NCBI GenBank assembly: GCA_905250025.1
Contig: CAJNOJ010000020.1
Location: 124,001-188,000, forward strand
DNA length: 64,000 bases
Origin: Adineta ricciae
Taxonomy: Eukaryota > Rotifera > Eurotatoria > Adinetida > Adinetidae
Reading direction: 5' to 3'
Shown: positions 46,853 through 59,819 of the stretch, piece by piece
Layout: each line of letters opens with the position of its first letter
Position numbering within the stretch: the stretch's first letter is position 1
The notes under the pieces: model-generated
What the model saw: the letters and a program-made list of their open reading frames with translations, nothing else
Database searches by the model: none
What the model was told of the DNA's origin: nothing
Position numbers and translations under genes: made by a program

Positions 46853-46924
46853 CTCCGCGGCGGGGAATCGAACCCCGGTTTCCCGCGTGACAGGCGGGGA
46901 TACTAACCACTATACTACCGCGGA
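46853..46924 (-). tRNA. tRNA-Asp (anticodon GTC)
   Basis: Minus-strand cloverleaf of 72 nt: 7-bp acceptor stem TCCGCGG/CCGCGGA, D-arm in TAGTATAGTGGTTAGTA (A box), anticodon arm CCCGC-CTGTCAC-GCGGG with GTC, T-arm GGGGTTCGATTCCCC (B box). The discriminator base is G, an identity base of tRNA-Asp. No intron, CCA not encoded. A T-rich Pol III terminator follows. Confidence 0.97.
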
Positions 46925-47838
46925 CGGTGCTCATTAACCGAAACTAGCTAACTACTGAGACACTATTTGTATTCGTCTTGAATTATGGATATATATGTAT
47001 CCCACGTCAGAGGTTGTAGTACGTTCGAGAAGACTTTAAAGTAATTTCATTAGGAGAATTTTCAATTTTTTTCATAAAAGAAAGAGAACATATTATTCAC
47101 AGACACAGGCAATTATAAATGTATGAAAATAGTGTTTTTATTGAGTAAGTCTGTCGTTGTTAGGTGCTGAGTAGTTTGAAAAGTATGTGACTACAATTGA
47201 AACTGTTGCACCTTGAACGTAGAAAAATGTCTTCTGGGTGCGCTGGAAATCAATTATCGTGTACTATTGGGCGTATCTTAGCTAATAGTCAAGAGGGTCT
47301 ATCTTATCCGTTCGAAAGATTAAAAAAAAGCATACTTTCACTTTTTTGGATGAAAACATAATATAAACAAATTGAGACAAGAAAGTTGCAAATCACGTTT
47401 GTGTATATATATACAAGTAGTCAGTAGAGACTAAAATATGTCTGAAACGAATGGCATGTTGTCGAGTGATAAAGGTAGCATCTGAAAGAATGTAAGAGCA
47501 GAGAATCTGTTTTTCATGATTAAATAAATATATTAAGAGATAAAGTATAAGATCTGCATACATTAAGATTTCGTGCTGTTTGTGTGTGTGTGTTTTTTTA
47601 GATTCTCTGCGGAATTTTTTTTTCTTTAAGTGTTATTACAGTTCAAGTAGAAAGAACGAAAAAGTGTTGCCTGGATGTGTTACAATCGAGTAAGATAGTA
47701 CGTTTAGTTGGTTTCGTAAAACAATCGGTTGAAAGTATTCGTTTTTAAACTATGGCTTGAATGAAGTACGTTCGTATTCGTTCATTAAGGTGCTTTTTTT
47801 TACAAATGATCATCGAAGCAGTCTTTATTTGGTCAAGG
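46925..47838. other. Spacer between tRNA-Asp and the TRPA1-like gene
   Basis: About 0.9 kb; a GT microsatellite at about 47580-47593 and T-runs. No exon seen. Confidence 0.5.
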
Positions 47839-50800
47839 TTAGTCAAGTTTTACTCTTAAGAATTTATCAATATCTGACCGTGACGAATCACGGCTTCGCT
47901 GTCGTTTAAGTAATTGCTTCAATGTTTTTTCGAGATCGATTTCTTGTTCTAAAACCTGTTTGGCTTGTACACAGAGTGTTTGAAGAATATCAATTAGCTT
48001 CCTTAATTCGACTGCGTAAGGATGATTGATCACTGATTCATCATCATCGTCATCATCATCTTCTTCTTCTGATTCAGTTTGCTTCGGTAAGAAATCATTC
48101 ATCAATGATTTACTGACAGTTTCATCTTCGGCGACATTCGATTTTAACCATGCTGTGGTCGGCAGAGTTGTTTCAATATAAATAAGTTCACGAATCCAGT
48201 ATGCATCTAAATCGAAATGCGACTATTTTATCATTACTCATAACAATCTGAAACTTACTCGCTTTGGCGCGTGCATTTTCAACCGAATTATGTATGTCGC
48301 CGACAGTAATACCTAATAGGAGATTGAGAAACACAATTGTCATAATGACGACGAATGGTATGAATATAAATGATGCAGCAGTGAATGTTGCTTTGGAAAA
48401 GAACAATGTTTCGTAATCGAATTCACCGACAATCATCGAAGAGGATTTGTGTATAGTTTGTGTCAATGTAACAAATGCTGAGTGATTGAAAAAAATCATT
48501 TTTAAAGATATTGTAAATGCAATCAACAAGGGAAACATAGCAAGAACTAATAATGTAAATTTAGTTAATACTGTTTCGAGCATGATTAGGAAGCGACCGA
48601 AAAATGGCACTGAACGAAGAATAACTGCTGTATTAAACCATTGAAACAAGATTCCAAACGACACCAGTTGCCATTGAAGATATTTCATCTGTTCAGTTGC
48701 ATCTTGATGAGGTATAAAGGCGACAATCGAAGATGCAAATGAGATTATTCCGAATAGTTGCGCAAACGGAACACGAAAGCCGCGATAGAGAATGATTTCA
48801 GAGAAGATTTTCAATAAATTCATCGACGACAATGCGATAATAATCCATCGTACTGTGGAACTAAGCATTATTGAAGACAGCCAAGATAACGATGTCGGAG
48901 ATACGGATGTAGTTTTTAATGGAGCTGGAATTATCAGTGCATAGACGGTTAAAATTGATAGAAGTAGAAATGCTAAAATCCGAGGAAAGTAAAACAATGA
49001 ACGATACAATTTCCATTTTCGTTCCATGAGTCGTACACAAAGAGGATGATCAAGTAACGAATGATGGCCAGAATCCAGAGCAATAATCAATGGATGATTA
49101 CGATACAACTGCCGACTGCTAGTTGCATATAATTTATCGCTATCTCTAAAACAAACTTCGATATGACATTTGTTTTCCATTGTTCGTTTACTCACAGGAA
49201 ATAATCATCAAGGTGTTTATATTTATAAACTGTACGTTCGACAATATTGCCGAAACGATTCACTTCCGTTGTTTTTAAAATTAATTTATCAAATGCATGG
49301 TACGCACAATCTGGCATGTATTGAATCATCTCTCTCAGCGGAGTTTGACGAGAGTTCAGTTTTGACATCAACCACGATTCGGTTTGCGGATGCTGTAGAA
49401 GAACATGAATGATGTTATTTTGTCGATATCTGATTGCAATTTCTAATGGTGTCTCTTCCTTTTCTTGATCGAAATCAACTCCCAGATTTTGACATAATAG
49501 AAGTTCTGCAATATCGACAAAGCCATTTTGACATGCAGAAATCAACGGTGATTGGCGACGTGATAAAACCGAACGGAATTCATTCATATCTTTCACCGAA
49601 GTTCGAATTAATAATTCAACGCATTGACTATGGCCATTTTGGATGGCAGCATGAAGTGGTAGTTGGCCAAGATAATTCGCAAGTAAAACATCGGCATGAT
49701 ATCGGAGAAGTACTTCAATTGACGAAATATGACCTTGCTCAGCTGCAAGATGCAAGGGCGTTTTTCCATCTTCGTCTTGTGCATCGAGATATGGACGCAG
49801 GATAGGCGAGTTGGCAATGATACTGACCGAATCGGAATCGATTGTGGTTGCCGTTGAATAGCTACGACTTTTCATTGTCATGAATCGATCGGATTTCTGA
49901 ATGTAGTCACAAAGAAACTCGATTACATCGTAGTGGTCATTGCGTGCTGCGATGTGAAATGCATTTCGACGTTGGTTATCGACTGTATTCCATCGAATAT
50001 AAGGATGAGTCAGTAATAACGAGCACATTTCGACAGAACCAGTTTGGACAGCAAGGAGAAATATTGAATAGTCGTTTCGTTTTTCGACTTGATCAAGAAT
50101 TGGATACAACTGATCGTTAAGCACCGATAACAATCGATTCACAATCGTTAATTGGCCAGCAGATACCGCAATCATGATTGCATTCATATTTTTATTATCA
50201 AGACTAGCAATATCAGCACCAAAGAAAATCAACTGATCAACAATACTCGCACTTGTAGTAACGGATAAAGCAGTTCGACCGCGACGATCTTTGATTTCCA
50301 ATAACAACAAACCTGTTAACTTATAAAGTTCTTGAACGATCTCTAAACGATTCGCGACACTTGCTATATGCAATGATGATTGAAACTTGGAGTTCAACAA
50401 ACTCGGCTCAGCTCCATAGTTAAAGAGAAGATCAATCATCGCAGGATCACAAAGTTTCGCTAGACGAGAAAACAATCATCTTTTCCATTGGATTCTTCGA
50501 ACACAAAGAGTCCAACCTACCTGCAATGTGCAAAGCAGTTCCTAACGGTTCAGTTTGTTCGTTGATAAATAGTTTTAGATCATCATTGGTATATTCCTTA
50601 AGAATAAATTCTACTAGTTGCATATTTCCATTTTGTACGGCTAAATGTAGACACGTTGTATTTGTGTTCGTGGTCATCTCTAGAAGATCTTGAAAGATTG
50701 GTTTCGCCTTTGAATGGATTAGTTTGACTACATCGAAATGTCCTTTCGAACATGCATAGTGCAGAGATGTCCAATGATCGACATCAATAGCATCGATTTC

Positions 50801-51797
50801 TACTCCGTGTTCTATTAGGTATTCGAGAATGGCTATGTAACCTTCCTTGCATGCTAGATGAAACGGACGAATTCCTTGGCGATCTTCTGCCTGAAATGAA
50901 AATTTTGTTGATAGAAACGGTGATCAAATTCTTTCAAAGACAAAATCTACTTCGATATCTGCACCCAGTGTAAGTAGCTGTTTAACACCTGATAGGTTAT
51001 TTTGAGCTACAGCATAATGGAGTGGTGTGAGAAGATACTTATCACGTGCGTTGATATCTCCATTGGCTTTCGCGAATAGATAGATCAATGGGTGATCACT
51101 TGCAAGAATTTTGGTTGTATAATCATCATGCCAACTCTGCTTATCCTGGAACTAAAGAAACAAGAATCCGAAGATATCGATCATAGTCTTTCATACTTGA
51201 TCACCAAAGTCAATATCTATATCGATCTGATTTTCTAGATCGGACGTACTGTGTGATAGACGAAATGCTGAATGAATCGGCGTTCGACCATTAGCATCTT
51301 TGATGTTTACACCAAATCTATCATATGCGCGAAAGAAAAGAGTAGGAAACGAATTCGACTCGGACGATTCATACTTAAAGTGCAGGTTTGATAAAAGAAT
51401 CACACAGACGTGTAATTGCTGATATCGAGCAGCGTGATGTAAAGGAGATAGACCTGTATCAGTATCAATTCGATCAGCAATTTGACTGGCATGCTCAGCC
51501 AATAATGTCATTTGCCGGCTATAGTCAATGAATCGACGCAGACGATGTAGATCACCCTCACGACAAATCTAAATACCAGTGATTTTTATCAGCGTCCGAA
51601 AATCTTTTATTCGGTTAGCAAACTTGACTGATTAAACTTGTATTCCAATCATAAACTTCAGGAACGATACATGGTAGAAAATCTTCTTCGCCTTCATTCG
51701 GCTGATCGTTATTTAACGGCGTTTCTTCGGTAGGCTCGACATCGTCAAGAAGCGGTACCGAAGAAGAAGGCAGTTGTTGAATTTCATCGTCATCCAT
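47839..51797 (-). CDS. TRPA1-like ankyrin-repeat cation channel
   Basis: TRPA1 channels are plasma-membrane cation channels opened by irritants, temperature or mechanical cues. ATG at 51797 (acidic, Pro-rich N-terminus). Ankyrin repeats run from about 51510 to 49260: GLSPLHHAARYQQL, DANGRTPIHSAFRL, then NTTCLHLAVQNGNMQLVEFIL, then SLHIASVANRLEIVQELYKL, then AFHIAARNDHYDVIEFLCDY, GKTPLHLAAEQGHISSIEVLL, GQLPLHAAIQNGHSQCVELLI, ETPLEIAIRYRQNNIIHVLL. After the LYRNHPLIIALDSG and LLDHPLCVRLMERKWKLYRS linker come six membrane helices (about 48990-48290), with pore motif VGEFDYETLFF (TRPA1 has TGELDYE) and S6 FVVIMTIVFLNLLLGITVGDIHNSVENA. The last exon has an acidic run (SEEEDDDDDDDES) and a helix. 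Order and motifs fit TRPA1; length is near the family's 1,100-1,200 residues. Confidence 0.92.
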
Positions 51798-52266
51798 AGT
51801 AGTAAAAGAAAATGTTACCTTTTACTTTCTTTTATCTTTATGCAGTCGATGTTATCACAATTTCTTTTTTTCTGTCTAGTAGATATCAAAAGAAAAAATC
51901 CTGTGGTTTCTACCAAGACTGAATTCAGACATCTATCGAGTTACAGAATGTTGTTTCGTATCTGAGTTTTTATGACATAGCATTTGTCAATGATGTTACT
52001 AGTCAATACTGATAGACGCGAAATCTAATTGGTAGATGACGAAATTTCTTTCATATTTGATGTAATATGAGTGCTGAATTTCGTTACATCTAATGTGTTT
52101 ACTGTCTGCTGTTGTTACACATCTAATTCAAAGCACGAAGTCATCCAGTACTCAATAGAAAATCGTGTTTATTAAATCATTCGGAGAAGTAATAATAAAA
52201 TTTACTATCACAAAAGTTCTATTCGTACGTATTAATCATCGTCTATCACTCGTTTGGCTATAGGGA
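51798..52266. other. Spacer between TRPA1-like gene and small membrane-protein gene
   Basis: 469 bp, no exon recognised; TRPA1 5' flank. Confidence 0.5.
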
Positions 52267-52665
52267 TCATAACAATGGCATTGTTTTTTTCTTCTGCACT
52301 TTAGTTTGTTTTGCTTGCTTTGATCCTTGCAGTACCATTGTTTGTTCTGTTGTTTCGAGCGTTGAGTTCTGTTCTGCACAAAGCACTTTGCCCACAATCA
52401 ATACGATAACAATTACCGTGATAATTGCAATCGAAGTAACTCCTATTATGAGAAGAATTTTCGAGTGTTCGCCTACTATTTGTTGACGAGATTTTCCTGT
52501 TGAAAGTTCGTTGTTCGCATTCGTTAGATTACTTGACTTCGATCCATTTACCAGTAGTCGTTGATCAGTCTGTTGGAAATAATTCGATGAAGATTGACTT
52601 GCAACCATTGAGTTCGAACATGTCAAGCATACAATCGGAAGAAAGATGCTTGTAAATGAAAGCAT
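52267..52665 (-). CDS. Small single-pass membrane protein, unknown
   Basis: 132 residues from the ATG at 52665, chosen because it begins with a signal-peptide-like MLSFTSIFLPIVCLTCSNS; the frame is open upstream to 52734, where a TTATAG just before this ATG could also be a splice acceptor. A Ser/Asn/Gln-rich ectodomain with N-glycosylation sequons (NGS, NLT), one membrane helix (ILLIIGVTSIAIITVIVIVLIVG, about residues 69-91), then a basic tail (KQAKQTKVQKKK). Predicted type I membrane protein, no family recognised. Confidence 0.55.
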   Translation of the reverse strand: MLSFTSIFLPIVCLTCSNSMVASQSSSNYFQQTDQRLLVNGSKSSNLTNANNELSTGKSRQQIVGEHSKILLIIGVTSIAIITVIVIVLIVGKVLCAEQNSTLETTEQTMVLQGSKQAKQTKVQKKKTMPLL

Positions 52666-52734
52666 TCCGCCTATAATAAAAGAAGACCTTCGTTGATATT
52701 TATTCACGTCGAGATATATGTCTCTGTCGAACAA

Positions 52735-53562
52735 AGAAATACAGCATACAATTATAACGAGCAGATGGAGAAATAGTAAATTGATTCGTTTATATGTTGT
52801 TACTGTGTCTATGTATATATATTTGCTTCCCCGCCTCGTGGGTTTTGATAGAAGGGCTCTCGAAATACAATCGATGTGAGCGAGGAAAAAGAGAAGAAAT
52901 ATGAATATCTACACATTCCATCAGTTTAACCCTTACAAGTGAATTATTTCAACTTTTACTGGTCTTCATTCGATCACCACAAATCGAAGTTGTATGGTAC
53001 AGAACGATTATCCAGTGTTCAATGTTTCTGGTGTGACATAAGACTGATTAATCTCTATCGAACTATTGAGCCTAATAATAAATCAGCACTGAATAAATAC
53101 ATAATATTTGATCGAATTGTAATAAGATGCGTGTATCATTTATGAGTCATAACATATTCTTCCTTTGTTTTTGCGTTGTCTCTGTATGTTTAGTGTAAAA
53201 TCGGTTTACAAATTGTCGTTAGAGAGAAAAGATATGAGAATGATGATTTATCTTCTTCTTGTTCTTGTTCTTTTAGAAAAATGTTTGAAATTGTTGTTTG
53301 GATGAAAAACAAAACAGACAAAAAAAAGAAACAAACAGTCAACAAAAAGAACAAAAGTGTGGTTGTATTTGTAGTCATGTGAGTACGAAGTTAGAAATCG
53401 GAAGGAGTAGAACATAGGTTAGTCTTCTTGGATGGTTTTTAGTAGAGAAAAGATTCCATTCAGTAAATTTTTTCTTTTTCTTGTTTTGTGTAGCAAAAAA
53501 AAACAAAAAATGGTAGAAAACAACTGTTATATATTTGAAAAACGATGCGTATCTGGAAACAA
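52735..53562. other. Spacer between small membrane-protein gene and NAC-beta
   Basis: About 0.8 kb, AT-rich with A-runs. ORFs here are low complexity and not supported. Confidence 0.5.
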
Positions 53563-54342
53563 TTATTTGCTATTTGATACATCATCGAAGTTTTCGACAA
53601 GATCTAAACAACAAAAAAAAGACACACGGTCTCTCGAAAGATCGTCAATTCTAGCCAAAGCACATACTTGGTACTTCGTCATCACCTTCTTGTTCGTTTG
53701 TTGTTCCTGCTTGACCATCCCCTGTTTCGTTTTCGCCACCTTTACGTCGGCTAAATTCACTGGCTAGACCAGGATCAACCGTGGACATGCCCATTTGTGA
53801 CATGATGGTTGGTAACATATCTTGTAGTGCTAAAACGAAAGCGATCTGTGCAGAAATTGACTTGAATGCATTCGTTGCTTACATTTTGTATCCGATGGAC
53901 CGGAGATAGCATATGTATTTGAGCCGAGTGAGGCTTGCACCTTTGGATTTGAAAAATGAATTACTTCACCATTATCTTTAAACATGTTGACCTACGAAAT
54001 ATGAAAAAGAAGTTGTTGATTGGTTGTAGAGAAAGGAAAAGTTCAAACCTCTTCAATGTTCGGAATATTGTTCGCAGCGAGTTTTTTCAATGAACTTTGA
54101 AGATTTTTGTCACCTGCATTGGCTGATCGATGAATGATTTTCTTCTTTCGGCGAGCTGTGCCCTAGAGAAAGAGAAGCGTTTGTCTCAAAATGATCGATT
54201 TCGAATTAGCACAGGTGTGCTAACAAACCTTGCCACCGATTTTGATCGCATTGGCACTTTCAGCAAGTTCTTTCAATTTCTTTTGATTGATTTGAAAAGC
54301 TGGGGCTGCATCCGAAGATGTTGTCGTCTGTTCAGAGGACAT
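53563..54342 (-). CDS. BTF3: Nascent polypeptide-associated complex beta subunit (BTF3)
   Basis: NAC-beta binds the ribosome exit tunnel with NAC-alpha and shields nascent chains from mis-targeting to the ER. ATG at 54342 ([17 protein letters not shown]...). [31 protein letters not shown] carries the basic RRKKK ribosome-binding motif, split by an intron after GGK. The NAC domain follows: [52 protein letters not shown], then [13 protein letters not shown]. The acidic tail ends [18 protein letters not shown], with a last intron just before LVENF. The conserved LVENF end, often missed in short last exons, is present. Length near the usual 160 residues. Confidence 0.95.
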
Positions 54343-54619
54343 GATTAGGTGTTTTGATCTTTAGTCTGAAATAGAATGAGAATTGTGGTCCTATGATTAA
54401 TTGAGATTATACAGAAAACAAGAAAAAACAATAGCAACACAAAGAAAAGTCATAATACACAATTATATTGCATAGAGGAGGAATCAATTAGACAAAAACA
54501 CTGTTGATTAACAAAGATAGTTCATAATTAAACATTGAATAGAAATAATATACACAAATATTCTGAAAGCTCAAGGCAAGAAATCATCTGCGAAGAAGAT
54601 GATCAGAAATGAAATACAA
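54343..54619. other. Short spacer NAC-beta / CK1-gamma
   Basis: 277 bp between two same-strand genes; A-rich, no exon. Would hold the CK1-gamma 3' UTR and NAC-beta promoter. Confidence 0.5.
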
Positions 54620-56327
54620 CTATCTGACATGTGTCGAATCATTTGGAGGGATCTTTTTTGATATGGTAGACGTTATTTGAAGCGCTTCCTTCGGCTTGCG
54701 CTTGAAGAAGCAACAAGTTGGATGGGCTGTATGCTCATAATCTTTAGCTGCTTGATTTACATTTAATACATTATTTGACGAATAATTTGATGGCGGCGCC
54801 GGAATTAGACTGCGTCGTTTAGTCGGAATTGGTCGACGATTTTCAATCGTAGAATTTGTTGATGGTAACATAACGGGAAGTTTCGTGGTACTAGCCATTG
54901 AAAGTGTGGTTTTCGAACCGCCATTCAATGTCACAGTAGTAGCATTCGTAGAGCTTAACGGTAATTGAGAATGAGGATATAAACTACGTGATGCCACTGT
55001 ACGATTACGTGATTCGTCATTGTTATTAATACATGTTGTTGATGAGGACATGATATTAGTTGTATTGGCAGTCTTTTTGGCTGGCGCGTTCGTTGAGGAT
55101 ACACCCGTAACAGTCGTATTTGCTGTTTTCGACCGTTTTGACCGATGTTCTTGTAAGGGTTTTATCCAATCGAAATCATCATCGTTGATATAGTTGTTAT
55201 CTTTCATTGCATTGTGAAACAGTTGCCGTAATCCGTTATACTGGAATGAAAACATTCGTCACATTATAATCTTCATTTTTTTTCTTTCAAAACGCTTTAC
55301 ATACATCAGGAGTTTGAGAGAATTCTAATTGGCGCACAGTTCGCATGTAGGTAAGAAATTGCCGTGGATAACCTTCACACAGAATTTCATTGGTCGTAAA
55401 ACGTTTCGTATCACCGATCTTTTGATATCGTTCTTTCAATGTATCAGCTTTTAAGCCTTGCCACTACGAAAAAAAAGGAAAAAACCATGTGATTGCAAAG
55501 TAAGGAGTAATGACAGCGTACTGGTAGACTTCCTCGTAGAAAATACATAAACATGTAACCCAATGCTTCTAAATCATCTCGACGACTTTGTTCACGACCT
55601 AAATAATTATATTCAAGGTAATTTTTTTTTCAATTTCTCCATTACAATACTTACCAGCATGGGTATTAATTGACATATATCTTGCCGTTCCTACAATATA
55701 CAAATCAAGACCATGACTTTCCAAGGACGATTTTCTCTCAGTTACCTGTTAGACTTTTATGTTCACGATACGGTATATGTGTTCCATCGGCTGTTCGATA
55801 TTCTTTTGCTAAACCGAAATCTACAATATGTATAATATGTTGTCGACGGGTACTTCCACGTCCAATCAAAAAATTCTCTGGTTTAACACTAGAAAAACCA
55901 AAAAAATAAACAAAATCTCAAGAAGAATCATCTCTTACTCTCGATAGATTAAATTTTTTGAATGAACATATTCCATTCGGTCCAGCAGTTGTATTGCAAT
56001 CATTGACACAGTTTTCACTGTGAAACGTCGCGAACATAAATCAAATAGATCTTCCAGTGATGGTCCTAACAGTTCCATAACCAGTGCATTGTGGGAACTA
56101 GTCTGCCCGTAGAATTGAACTTCGGGTATTCCATGATGTTTACCGAGTGATTTATAAAATCGATATTCATATGCTAGTTGAGGCGTACGAGTGATAATTT
56201 GTTCTAGTTTAATAGCGACATATTCATGTGTTTCATTATTCCGGCCAAGATGTATTTCACCGAAGTTGCCCGAACCCAACAGACGACCAATTTGATAATG
56301 CGAAGCTAGTGGACGATTTGTAGTCAT
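54620..56327 (-). CDS. CSNK1G: Casein kinase 1 gamma
   Basis: Ser/Thr kinase of the membrane-anchored CK1-gamma group, known for phosphorylating LRP6 in Wnt signalling. ATG at 56327. Kinase lobes: [18 protein letters not shown] (Gly loop), EYVAIKLE (Lys), [21 protein letters not shown], then [17 protein letters not shown] (catalytic loop), [11 protein letters not shown] (DFG), [66 protein letters not shown], then [13 protein letters not shown]. All catalytic residues are present. A Ser/Thr/Asn-rich tail of about 120 residues precedes the CK1-gamma signature [15 protein letters not shown], a palmitoylated membrane anchor in the family, which rules out CK1-alpha or delta. Introns are short and in frame. 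Confidence 0.95.
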
Positions 56328-56943
56328 TCGAATAATACCAAATACAGACGAAAAAAAACGGCGATTGTTCTTTTTCTAATACGAACTAATAGGTACTCTA
56401 TTCGCAAGTAGTATCTGACATAATTATTGTGCGTCGATAAGGAGAACGAGTGATGATGATATTCTGAAAAGGTATGGAAATAAACAGAATATTTATTTTT
56501 CTTTTCTTTTTCCTCCCAGAATCAAAACAAAAAAAAATTTAAATGGCCGATGAAAAGAAACAGAGAGTGAATCTCCAAGAGCAATTTTAATGTCAATGGT
56601 AAACTGTGGACGGATAGTTTTTTCTTTTATGAAACTTTCCGACAAGAACTAGACAATTCGCTTAAAAATCATTTTTGGTTCTAATTGATTTTTTACATTT
56701 CGAATCAATGAAATTTAATTTGAACGAACATCTGTTTTTATGTAATGTTCGAAAGAGGTCGCTAGTTCACATGATTGAGCTTTTATTTCGAAGAAAAGAA
56801 GGGTGTAGCTAAGGCAAATAATTGCTGTATATTTATTCGTGTATATTATACGGACAAGGAATGGAAATCAACAAAAACTGCAAAACTCGTAGAATGTTTT
56901 GAATAGATAGGAAGATTAAACAATGGAAAAAATTATCAAAAGA
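56328..56943. other. Spacer CK1-gamma / IFT46
   Basis: 616 bp; no exon recognised. Confidence 0.5.
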
Positions 56944-58803
56944 TTAATCAATAATCATATGATCTGATTCATTATTGGTTCCTCCACGACGAAAAGGTGT
57001 ATCAGATACATCCATCATTGCTTTGAAATGCTACAAATAATAATCACAGCATAAAAATTTCGACTAGTTATTGTCTCGTATATACCTCAGAATTTTTAAA
57101 ACCAAGATAAAGCGAGAACAATGCATGTAATGATTGAATACGCGATTCATATACTGGAATGTCGAGAAGTGCTGAAAATAATGAAACAGATTATCTCTCT
57201 CTCTCTGCATGAGATCTTTCTTTAATTTTACGTACCACAAGCTATGTCAGTGTACGTCGTTAGATCTGTATCAATATCAGCAGGCGGTGCAGATGTCTAG
57301 AATGAAATTGCATTCATTGCAACAAAACAAAAATACGAGAATTAAAGTTAGTCGACCTCTCTAAGAAGATCTTCGAATTGCGTTGGCCATTCTTGCATTA
57401 AATCATCAACATTCGGCATTGGCCTAAATGTATGCAATAAAGATAATCTTCGAAATTCAATCGAGTTCTTGCGCAATCGGCTCCTACTTTCGATATTGAA
57501 CAGTATCACCTGTTTTGGCTTTTTGTAACTTGCTTATACTGTGAACCCACTCGTCGATTGCTTTAGGACTTTTATCAGCGTTGCCAATACTACGAACGTT
57601 CTGAAAATAACAGTACAATTGGCAATGATAGTCGACCTCAGTTGCACTTGTCTTACGGTCAGTAAACTAGATGCAATGGGTTGTTTTGATGTATATTTCA
57701 TCTGAAGTGCTAGTACATGTGCATCACTTTGTCTGGACGACGGCTCATCGAGAACAGTTAAACCAAGATTATCTTCTTTGCCATCAGGTCTAGGTACCTA
57801 AAAGAACGTTTTGATATTCCGCAGCAGATTAATAGATTTATACTTTAAGAAAAGCATCGATATCGCCGATTGCTGGCACATATTCCGGAATGAATGGTTT
57901 CAATTTTGTTTCCAGTACAATATCTTGTGGTTGATACCTTGAAATATCGAATTACTTTTTCCATGAGATACGAATGTACTTCGAGGAAAGTCTTACTTTT
58001 CGATGTAACTGAATATATCTTTTACCTCCGGTGCAACTGGAAGATCATGATACATTTTAGGGTCATAGACATCCACATCGTGTTTATATTCTTGTTGCTC
58101 ATGAGCGCCCGGAGACATTTCAGACGAGTGTGGTTCCGAACCAGACTCGTCTTGTGTATCATTATCTTCATCATCATCATCATCACCACCACCACCACCA
58201 CCATGGTTGTGAGCCTGTAAAGCGTAGATGCTCATTTGTAAAACTAATCATTCACGGGAACTTACACGAGGATTATCATCTTGTCTCGGTATAATAGGTC
58301 GCTCCCGGGCAAGTTGTCCGATACCTATATTTGGAGTTGTATCCGGTGCTAGAAGAAACAACGACTCACATGTCTTCGTATATAAAATGAAATAATCAAG
58401 AACGAGGACTCATGGGCACAAAGAGATACAATATCTAGTTTATAAAACCTGAGGGAGTCAGATGACTTTTGCGACGCGGACTAACAATGTGAATAACTTT
58501 AATTTATATGAATTAGATTTTTTCTAAAATTCTAGCATCCACAACGAACCTGGAGGCTTCCTTGCCGACGGCCCCGGAGGCACAGGCGTATAGATACTTG
58601 CGACTTCTTCGTCATCGGCAACCTTTGAATATAAAAATATTGGATTCCATCGTATTCATCAGTAATCAAACTATTGCTTACATCCAACGATTCATCGTAT
58701 GGTCGATTGCGGACCACTTGAAGCTACAGCATCAATAATAGATGAACTTATGTTTTCCCTATAGACGAGTCGTTTGTCTTACTTCATCTTCATCGTCACT
58801 CAT
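56944..58803 (-). CDS. IFT46: Intraflagellar transport protein 46
   Basis: IFT-B core subunit needed to build cilia. ATG at 58803 (MSDDEDE, then a short exon with LQVVRNRPYDESLDV). A disordered acidic N-terminal part has poly-Gly and poly-Asp runs (about 58205-58150). The conserved core: HDLPVAPEVKDIFSYIEKYQPQDIVLETKLKPFIPEYVPAIGDIDAFLKVPRPDGKEDNLGLTVLDEPSSRQSD, then KAIDEWVHSISKLQKAKTGDTVQYRKPMPNVDDLMQEWPTQFEDLL, then DLTTYTDIACALLDIPVYESRIQSLHALFSLYLGFKNSEHFKAMM. Ends at 56944 after DHMIID. This matches IFT46 essentially end to end; ciliated cells are therefore expected in the organism. Confidence 0.95.
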
Positions 58804-59819
58804 TTCCTCTTCTTTTTCTTCTTACTAATTGTTGATCGATCGATTGGAATGATAGGTTACATCTTTGACATGCTTCGCGTTCCTTCACCTAGCAATACCT
58901 CTGTCTGACAACCGAAAGAGAGGTCACTACCAGATAGAACAAAACGAATTCACTGTTCGCTTTACTCGACAATTGTACATTCATCTTCGTCGATTGACAG
59001 ATTTGAATTATATTCCGAATCCGCGTGTTGATTTCAGAAAAAAAAATACGTGGCACATGTACCTAGCCCTTTTTTCAATTAAAACTAAGCAGCGACATTG
59101 GGCTTTAATCCGATCAAACAATATTTTTGGTTGAGAATCTCGTTTCTATTAATCATCTATTGCGATTCATTATATACTTCCCTACACGAGACTCGAATAA
59201 TCCTGATTTTACTTAGAAAAGAAAAGAACAACGTCATGTCTTTTTATCACACAGTCACGTTCGTTTTTCACATGATGGATTATAAAAAGTTTCTATTCAG
59301 CTTCTTCAAGCCCCATTAAATGCCAATGACGTTATCAAAAATATCAATTGTAAATATACTTTCTGAGTCATGTTATTTCGATACTCTCTACGGAAGTTCC
59401 ATTTTTCACGTAGTTTAGGCACGTGCTGTCACCAATGACGTCTTCAAAATTAATAAAAAAAAAACAGCGTAGGAGAAACTCTTCAATGTATTTGATTGAT
59501 TTTGGGGAAAAAATGAAAACACTTGAATGTTTAGAATGAAAAGCAAACAAAAAAAAACTCCAAAATGAATATAGTGAATAAGAATGTACGCAATAAGTGT
59601 GCTTGAAAACAAAGCAAAAGCAGCGTAGAGTTCCAGTAGAGAAGGAGAGGGAGCGCGCAAGAGAGAGAAAGAGTAATTCAACACTTCGTACTCAGTAAAA
59701 CCAGCGAGGGACAAGGATGTAAAAAGAACCATTCAGATTTCGTTGATTTTCAATCTTAATTGAAAAACTTGCACAAGTCGATGGTTTAAGATTTTAGCCA
59801 TTGTTTAACTGTTCATTGT
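58804..59819. other. Spacer IFT46 / ornithine decarboxylase
   Basis: 1.0 kb with no recognised exon; GAGAGAGA-type purine run near 59640-59670. Confidence 0.5.

Noticed and set aside
57894..58220. 108-codon plus-strand ORF with Ile/Thr run
   Set aside because: Antisense shadow of the IFT46 acidic and poly-Gly exon.
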